NCBI GenBank assembly: GCA_002498385.1
Contig: DAHH01000013.1
Coordinates: forward strand, 1-50,262
Reading direction: 5' to 3'
Source of the DNA: Methanobacterium sp. UBA410
GTDB taxonomy: Archaea > Methanobacteriota > Methanobacteria > Methanobacteriales > Methanobacteriaceae
DNA: 50,262 nt
Below, piece after piece: positions 45,777-50,262 of this stretch. A program made the position numbers and the translations under genes. The notes beneath the pieces are model-generated. The model ran no database searches. It was given only the letters and a program-made list of their open reading frames with translations, and was not told the DNA's origin. Every line of letters starts with the position of its first letter. Position 1 is the first letter of the stretch.

Positions 45777-46829
45777 ATGGGAATGAACTGGTTGAAACGG
45801 AAGAAAGAATACGCCTCAGAACTTGTACTGCAGGATCTGATTGCAGATTATCCTGACTTGCTTGCAGGAGATCAGATGGATGAAGGAAATCCGAGAAAAT
45901 GGCTTTTAGTTAAAAAAGAACAGGAAATGTACTCTGAGGAGGAATCTGGTGTTGTTTATCTGGATCATCTATTCCTGGATCAGGACGGTGTTCCAACCCT
46001 CGTGGAGGTTAAAAGAAGCAGCGACACCCGCATAAGGCGGGAGGTGGTTGGGCAGATGCTGGACTATGCTTCCAATGCAGTTTACCACCTTTCTGTAGAT
46101 GAGATGGCCAGCAACGTTAAATCCCATTTCCCAGATCAGGATATGGGTGAGGTTTTATCCTCTGAACTGGGGTTTGAATGGGATCCAGAAGCATTCTGGG
46201 AGATGGTTAAAATCAATCTCCAGGCAGGGAAAATCAGGATGATCTTCCTGGCGGACAGCATACCTTCAGAGCTTAAAAGGATTGTTGAATTTCTAAACAA
46301 AGAGATGGACCCTGCAGAAGTGTTTGCAGTGGAGGTTAAGCAGTACCTGGGTGGAGGACTTAAAACACTGGTACCAAGACTCACAGGACAGGCTTCTGAT
46401 GTTCGTAAAAAGAATATACCTTCAAAAAAGCTCGATGAACAGATATTTTTTGAAAACCTGGACGATGCTGGAAGAAGATTTTACAGGGAACTTCTGGATT
46501 TTTCCGGGGAAAACAACCTTAAGGTTATCTGGACCCCTAAGGGATTCTCCCTGAACGTTGATTTTGAAGGGAACAACGTGGCAATTCTCAGGGGTTACTG
46601 CAATCTGAGTGCGTACAACCAGGTTGTATTCTTCATATTCAGCAGCATATCCACCAAGGTTCCAGAAGAAGAATCGATTGTGGAAGAATACGCCCGGGAA
46701 TTGGATGAAATTGCCATAAAACTTTCAGATGGTTACAGATTGGATATAAATGATGATCTCAATGAAAAACAGATTGAAAAGTTCTACAAGGTTTTAGATC
46801 GAGTTATTGGAAGAGTAGGGAGTTTATGA
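45777..46829 (+). CDS. PD-(D/E)XK nuclease-like protein, probable N-terminal frameshift
   Basis: 350 residues in the open frame. The N-terminal domain carries YLDHLFLDQDG and LVEVKRS (D63, E77, K79), the PD-(D/E)XK core also found in NucS-like nucleases, then RREVVGQMLDYA. The remaining half is a separate domain with helical and strand segments, not recognised. The ATG at 45777 has no ribosome-binding site. An ATG at 45749 with TTGGAG eight bases before it opens MNGKIFLLENGNELVETEE in another frame; dropping one A from the run at 45804-45806 fuses it to EYASELVLQD. Cytoplasmic DNA processing is likely. Confidence 0.78.
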   Translation: MGMNWLKRKKEYASELVLQDLIADYPDLLAGDQMDEGNPRKWLLVKKEQEMYSEEESGVVYLDHLFLDQDGVPTLVEVKRSSDTRIRREVVGQMLDYASNAVYHLSVDEMASNVKSHFPDQDMGEVLSSELGFEWDPEAFWEMVKINLQAGKIRMIFLADSIPSELKRIVEFLNKEMDPAEVFAVEVKQYLGGGLKTLVPRLTGQASDVRKKNIPSKKLDEQIFFENLDDAGRRFYRELLDFSGENNLKVIWTPKGFSLNVDFEGNNVAILRGYCNLSAYNQVVFFIFSSISTKVPEEESIVEEYARELDEIAIKLSDGYRLDINDDLNEKQIEKFYKVLDRVIGRVGSL

Positions 46830-46907
46830 AAAAAAGGAATTCCATTAGTTTTATTTATTTTTTATTAAAGTCATTTAATCATCTTTTTTTAAAAGCCTTT
46901 TAAAGGG

Positions 46908-48095
46908 TCAAGGTACAGTTGGAAACCTCCTGCGAGCAGCATTATCCTTACAAAACGTTTTGAAGTCGCATGCATCGCAGGTTCTCTTTTCAGGGTTTAT
47001 CTTCCATGAGGACTGGATTCCACAGCCCTTAACCTCTTTTATAATGCTCTCCTCAATGTCTGCCACAACAGAGTCAAACTCAGTGAGGGACTTCCTCTGG
47101 TTGTCGTATTCAACGGGTATTATGCGTATTGAGCGCAGTTTTTTAAGTGAATCTGAGATCTCAGGCGGTTTTGAGTGAGGATTCCATTGGAGTATGTTTT
47201 CAAGGTCCCTGGCGTAGGGCTTGACGTCTGTCTGTGCATCCTCCACATCCTTCTTGAGCTCCTCCAGGTCCTCCTTGAAAAGCGAGAGCTCGTTGAGGTA
47301 GAAGAGAATTCCCACCAGAACTTTGCTGGACTCTGGCTGCATGTCCCTCAGCCATGAGTAGGTTAAAACCTGCCAGCCGTGGTGCCTCCATGAGGGAGAA
47401 TTCACAGGGGGTCGCTTCATACCCTTGTAATCCACTATTATCTCATACTCAGGTTTTTTAAGGTTTTCAAGCTTGTACTGGAATGCAGGGTTGTTGTGCA
47501 GGTACCTGATTATCAGGTTGCGGTCGGAGGCTTCTTCAAGCTTCACAGAACTTAGAACATCGATTATTCCAGTGATGCCGTAGTAGTTGGACCTGCTTCT
47601 ACCCTTGGCATAGTGGGGCATGTTCCGTATTCCCTTGAGCTTCACCTCAGAGTCATCTATCAAGGGGAAGAGGTGGGGCCCCCATGTGTTTATGGCTGCC
47701 TCAGCCCGTATGCTTGCAGCAAGCTTGTGCGGATGGTTTGAATCAGGGCAGAGCCCCTGATTTTCATCTCCAGCTTTGAATGGACAGAATAGATTTGCAG
47801 GAGGTTGAAGTCCCCTTGAACGCATTCTCTTATCTACCTCAAGTTCGATGTCCCTTATCTGGGTTTCCCAGTCCCATGGAAAGTCCTTCCAGTCCTGCTC
47901 ATTCCAGCGGATGAAGGCCTCTTCCATAACTCCATGGATGAAGTCGCCGAACCACAGCTGTATGGGCATGGCAGGCGGGAGCGTTCCCTTGTTCTGGTAG
48001 CGGTACTGCAGCCCGCAGGTAAGGTAGGAGAGAAGGTCGCCTGTGAGGCTGTACTCTGGGATTATGTAGGGTTTGGATCTAACGGAAAGTGCCAT
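46908..48095 (-). CDS. PD-(D/E)XK nuclease, Cas4/AddB-like with Fe-S cysteines
   Basis: 395 residues. The RecB-type nuclease signature has H in WFGDFIHGVMEE, an acidic residue in GITGIIDVLS, and IVDYKG (D-x-K). A cysteine near the start (LTCGLQYRYQ, C27) and three near the end (CDACDFKTFC; C373, C376, C382) fit the four-Cys [4Fe-4S] clamp of Cas4, AddB and Dna2. It starts with GGTGA six bases before the ATG, 28 bases after the stop of the upstream helicase, so the two are one operon and probably one helicase-nuclease complex. Confidence 0.88.
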   Translation of the reverse strand: MALSVRSKPYIIPEYSLTGDLLSYLTCGLQYRYQNKGTLPPAMPIQLWFGDFIHGVMEEAFIRWNEQDWKDFPWDWETQIRDIELEVDKRMRSRGLQPPANLFCPFKAGDENQGLCPDSNHPHKLAASIRAEAAINTWGPHLFPLIDDSEVKLKGIRNMPHYAKGRSRSNYYGITGIIDVLSSVKLEEASDRNLIIRYLHNNPAFQYKLENLKKPEYEIIVDYKGMKRPPVNSPSWRHHGWQVLTYSWLRDMQPESSKVLVGILFYLNELSLFKEDLEELKKDVEDAQTDVKPYARDLENILQWNPHSKPPEISDSLKKLRSIRIIPVEYDNQRKSLTEFDSVVADIEESIIKEVKGCGIQSSWKINPEKRTCDACDFKTFCKDNAARRRFPTVP

Positions 48096-48123
48096 TTCAA
48101 TTCACCTTTTCATTTCTTCAGCA

Positions 48124-50262
48124 TTATATGTGTACCAGGTTTTCAAGACCCGGCCAGTGGCAGTCACCATTTCTGGACCAGCCTGTTGCCACGTTTGGAA
48201 TTTCATGATGATCGTATCGGGTCTGGTAGCCGTTCTTCACAGGGCTGATTCCAATAAGCAGAAGCACATCCTGTGGACGGCTGAAGGCCACAAAGTACTG
48301 TCTTATAAGGTCGTCAAAGGCCCTGTCTGCACCGGATCTTGTGGGTGTTTCAAGGGGTGAGCAGACCCGCAGCTCATCCTCCAGCTTGCAGGGTTTTCCT
48401 CCCTCATGGGGGAAGCGTTTGAATGCATTTTTATGGTGGTTACTCTTAAAGTCTGAACCCACATCAACCACAACCACTGGAAACTCCAGGCCCTTGGACT
48501 GGTGTATGGACATGACGTTTATCCTGTTGTCTGGAAGTGTGTCCAGGAGGTTTTCATCCACGTCAATTGCCCCGTTTGCAATGGGCATGAAGACGTTCCA
48601 GAAAAGCTCCTTTATTGAGGGCTCCTCAAGGTCCCCATCAAATATCATGTCCCCTCCGAAGCTGCTGAAGAGTGCTGTCTGGGATATGGTTCTGGTTATG
48701 GCCTCAAGGTACACAAGGCCCTCAACATCATCCTGCATTGAAGGTATCCAGGTCACAAGCTTGTAGGCCAGATCAAGCAGTGGCACGTTTTTCTTCCAGC
48801 TTTCACGGCCCAGGGGTGTGCGGGACTTCCATGCTGTAAGGAACCTATTCAGGTTTCCAGGTTCTGGATCGATCTCAACGTAGTCCTTTGCAGTTTTCCT
48901 CCAGGAGTTGAAGGTGTTCACAGCCCTTTTTGGAAGCTTCTCAATTGAGTTCTGCACCCTGCACTCCGGATCCACGCACTCCATGAGAAGGCCGCAGAAG
49001 ACCCTGGCTTCCCAGGTCCTCTCAAGGTTCTGACCGCGGGGGTTGAACACCTCAATTTGAGGGTTGAGCTTTTTAAGATCTTCCCTGAGATAGAAGGGCA
49101 GTCTCCTCTTCCTGAAGGATGTTACCTCCAGGGGAGAGCCTAAAAGCACGGCAACATCTGTTGGGGAACCCTCATCAGGGTCGGACTTCACAGTGAACTC
49201 CCTGTTTTTGTATTTTAAATGGAAACCGTCCCCGTAGATAACCTGGTGGATGAAGCCTGCAAGATCCTCTGCAAGGGTTTCAACATCGTCTCTGAACATT
49301 CCAAGCACTGGAAAATTTATGAAATTTTCTCTTGCAGTTTCTATTGGAGGTTTGTCCTCAACCCTGGCTTCCTGGAATCCGTCATCAAGAAGAACGAAGC
49401 TGTTGCAGAAGTTAACTATGGAATCTGTGGAACGATAATTTCTTGAAAGGTGAATTACCTCGGGATTTATTGCAAGCTGTTCTGCTGCCCTTTCCCTGAA
49501 GTTTGTGAAAAGGTCAACAGTTGCTCCTCTGAACCTGTAAAGCGACTGGTCATCGTCCCCAACTACTGTGAAGCTTCCACGATTTTTCACAGCGGCCCTT
49601 GCCATCTCGAAGTATATCTGTTCCTGCAGGAGGTTGGTGTCCTGGTACTCATCTACAAGGACCAGTTCAATCTCTGAGAGGAAGCTTTCAAGCTTATTAT
49701 CCTTTAATTTGTCCAGAAAATCTGCTTCGAGACTTGCAAAGTCAAAGAGAAGTCTTTCATTAAGTTCGCGCACGTAGTCGTTGATGGCCTGGCATGCAAC
49801 CTTCACGCCTGGATTCTCGTTTTTCTGGAACTCCTTCCAGAGCACCTGATCGTAGTAGAGCCTGTCCTTGATTTCAAGGAGGTTCCTGCTCATCTCATTT
49901 GCATTGAAACCGAAGCTTCCACCTCTAAGATCAATGAGGTACTCTGTTAGATCCTCGTTGTGGTGCCTCTCATCCTTGAAGAGGCCGAAGCGCATCATGA
50001 GGGAGTTTGCAACAAATTCCTCAACAACAACTGGTGGAGGGGAGCCAGGATCACGATGATTTCTCAAAACATCCTCAGAGATGCTGTCCAGGGTCCCTGT
50101 CACAATCTGGTTGAAGTCAAGTCGTTTCAGGCGTTTTTCCATGGGTTTGTATTCTGGATCCTCAAGGAGCTCCTGCCTTATCTGGTCCCCCCAGCTCAAG
50201 ATCCTTGATCGAAGTTCAGAAGCTGCCTTCCTCGTGAAGGTGGTTGCAACTATGCTTCCAGG
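48124..50262 (-). CDS. UvrD/Rep-like superfamily 1 helicase, 5' partial
   Basis: The gene continues past the right edge: the frame is open to the last base and reads GSIVATTFTRKAASELRSRI, motif Ia of UvrD helicases, just inside the window. The Walker A is outside. Present are motif II/III (LVDEYQDTN, VVGDDDQSLYRFRGA), IV (LSRNYRSTDSIVNF), V (NVMSIHQSKGLEFPVVVVD) and VI (QYFVAFSRPQDVLLL). It is a 3'-5' DNA helicase acting in recombination or repair. With the nuclease downstream it resembles an AddAB/AdnAB-type pair. The first Leu-coded start inside the window (50199) is not the true start. Confidence 0.93.
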   Translation of the reverse strand, partial: PGSIVATTFTRKAASELRSRILSWGDQIRQELLEDPEYKPMEKRLKRLDFNQIVTGTLDSISEDVLRNHRDPGSPPPVVVEEFVANSLMMRFGLFKDERHHNEDLTEYLIDLRGGSFGFNANEMSRNLLEIKDRLYYDQVLWKEFQKNENPGVKVACQAINDYVRELNERLLFDFASLEADFLDKLKDNKLESFLSEIELVLVDEYQDTNLLQEQIYFEMARAAVKNRGSFTVVGDDDQSLYRFRGATVDLFTNFRERAAEQLAINPEVIHLSRNYRSTDSIVNFCNSFVLLDDGFQEARVEDKPPIETARENFINFPVLGMFRDDVETLAEDLAGFIHQVIYGDGFHLKYKNREFTVKSDPDEGSPTDVAVLLGSPLEVTSFRKRRLPFYLREDLKKLNPQIEVFNPRGQNLERTWEARVFCGLLMECVDPECRVQNSIEKLPKRAVNTFNSWRKTAKDYVEIDPEPGNLNRFLTAWKSRTPLGRESWKKNVPLLDLAYKLVTWIPSMQDDVEGLVYLEAITRTISQTALFSSFGGDMIFDGDLEEPSIKELFWNVFMPIANGAIDVDENLLDTLPDNRINVMSIHQSKGLEFPVVVVDVGSDFKSNHHKNAFKRFPHEGGKPCKLEDELRVCSPLETPTRSGADRAFDDLIRQYFVAFSRPQDVLLLIGISPVKNGYQTRYDHHEIPNVATGWSRNGDCHWPGLENLVHI

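Overview
The window looks like chromosomal DNA of a methanogen of the order Methanobacteriales, most likely genus Methanobacterium. Evidence: pseudomurein-binding repeats in a surface protein, archaeal NucS, DUF2124, an MTH538-like TIR-fold protein, GGTGA/GGAGG ribosome-binding sites with archaeal TATA boxes, and moderately AT-rich genes separated by very AT-rich spacers. Organism and functions are judged by eye from motifs; no search was run.

Layout. 1-995 is a gene-free, extremely AT-rich stretch. 996-3931 holds a DtxR-type metal regulator, a DHA2-type MFS exporter and a ZIP metal transporter. 4.5-6.2 kb has nucS and a calcineurin-like phosphoesterase, followed by an 11-bp tandem repeat. 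6.4-8.6 kb is a MoxR/CoxE-type (AAA+ plus VWA) pair; 8.7-9.5 kb a TIR-like protein and a ferredoxin; 9.7-12.5 kb a Nit2-type amidase, a HEAT-repeat protein and small membrane or hypothetical proteins. A decayed membrane-protein gene lies near 13 kb. 14.5-17.9 kb is a COG1407-type phosphoesterase next to an Lhr helicase. 18.7-19.8 kb encodes a secreted protein with a peptidoglycan-binding domain and a Cys-His-Asp transglutaminase-like domain. 20.3-24.6 kb has an M48 membrane protease, a methyltransferase and an ABC-class ATPase. 24.6-26.2 kb has two tiny Cys-containing proteins and a Cys-rich winged-helix regulator. 26.2-31.2 kb has a cyclase, an ADP-ribosylglycohydrolase and an MrfA-like helicase with C-terminal HEAT repeats. 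A tRNA-Glu(CUC) follows, then about 1.7 kb with no long gene that holds a MITE-like or structured-RNA element and a 54-residue membrane protein. 33.2-36.8 kb has DUF2124, a YkuE-like phosphoesterase, a coiled-coil protein and a secreted trypsin-like protease. 37.6-41.9 kb is an AT-rich surface-protein cluster (CARDB protein, zinc-ribbon membrane protein, frameshifted pseudomurein-binding protein). 43.3-50.3 kb is rich in DNA-processing genes: a twice-broken exonuclease III, an AAA+ ATPase behind a palindrome array, a PD-(D/E)XK protein with a probable N-terminal frameshift, and a UvrD-like helicase/Cas4-like nuclease pair that runs off the right edge.

Across the window, spacers are full of short perfect tandem duplications (11-47 bp). 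One 16-bp duplication of the same kind sits inside exonuclease III and shifts its frame. Several genes (DUF4013-like, pseudomurein-binding protein, exonuclease III, PD-(D/E)XK protein) need single-base or short indel corrections to read through. This means either real decay or errors in the underlying assembly; the sequence alone cannot separate the two.

Points most worth a second look: the palindrome array before the AAA+ gene, the 32.1-32.3 kb inverted-repeat element, the Cys-rich mini-protein/regulator group, the possible ATT start of the PG-binding/transglutaminase-like protein, and the HEAT-fused MrfA-like helicase.
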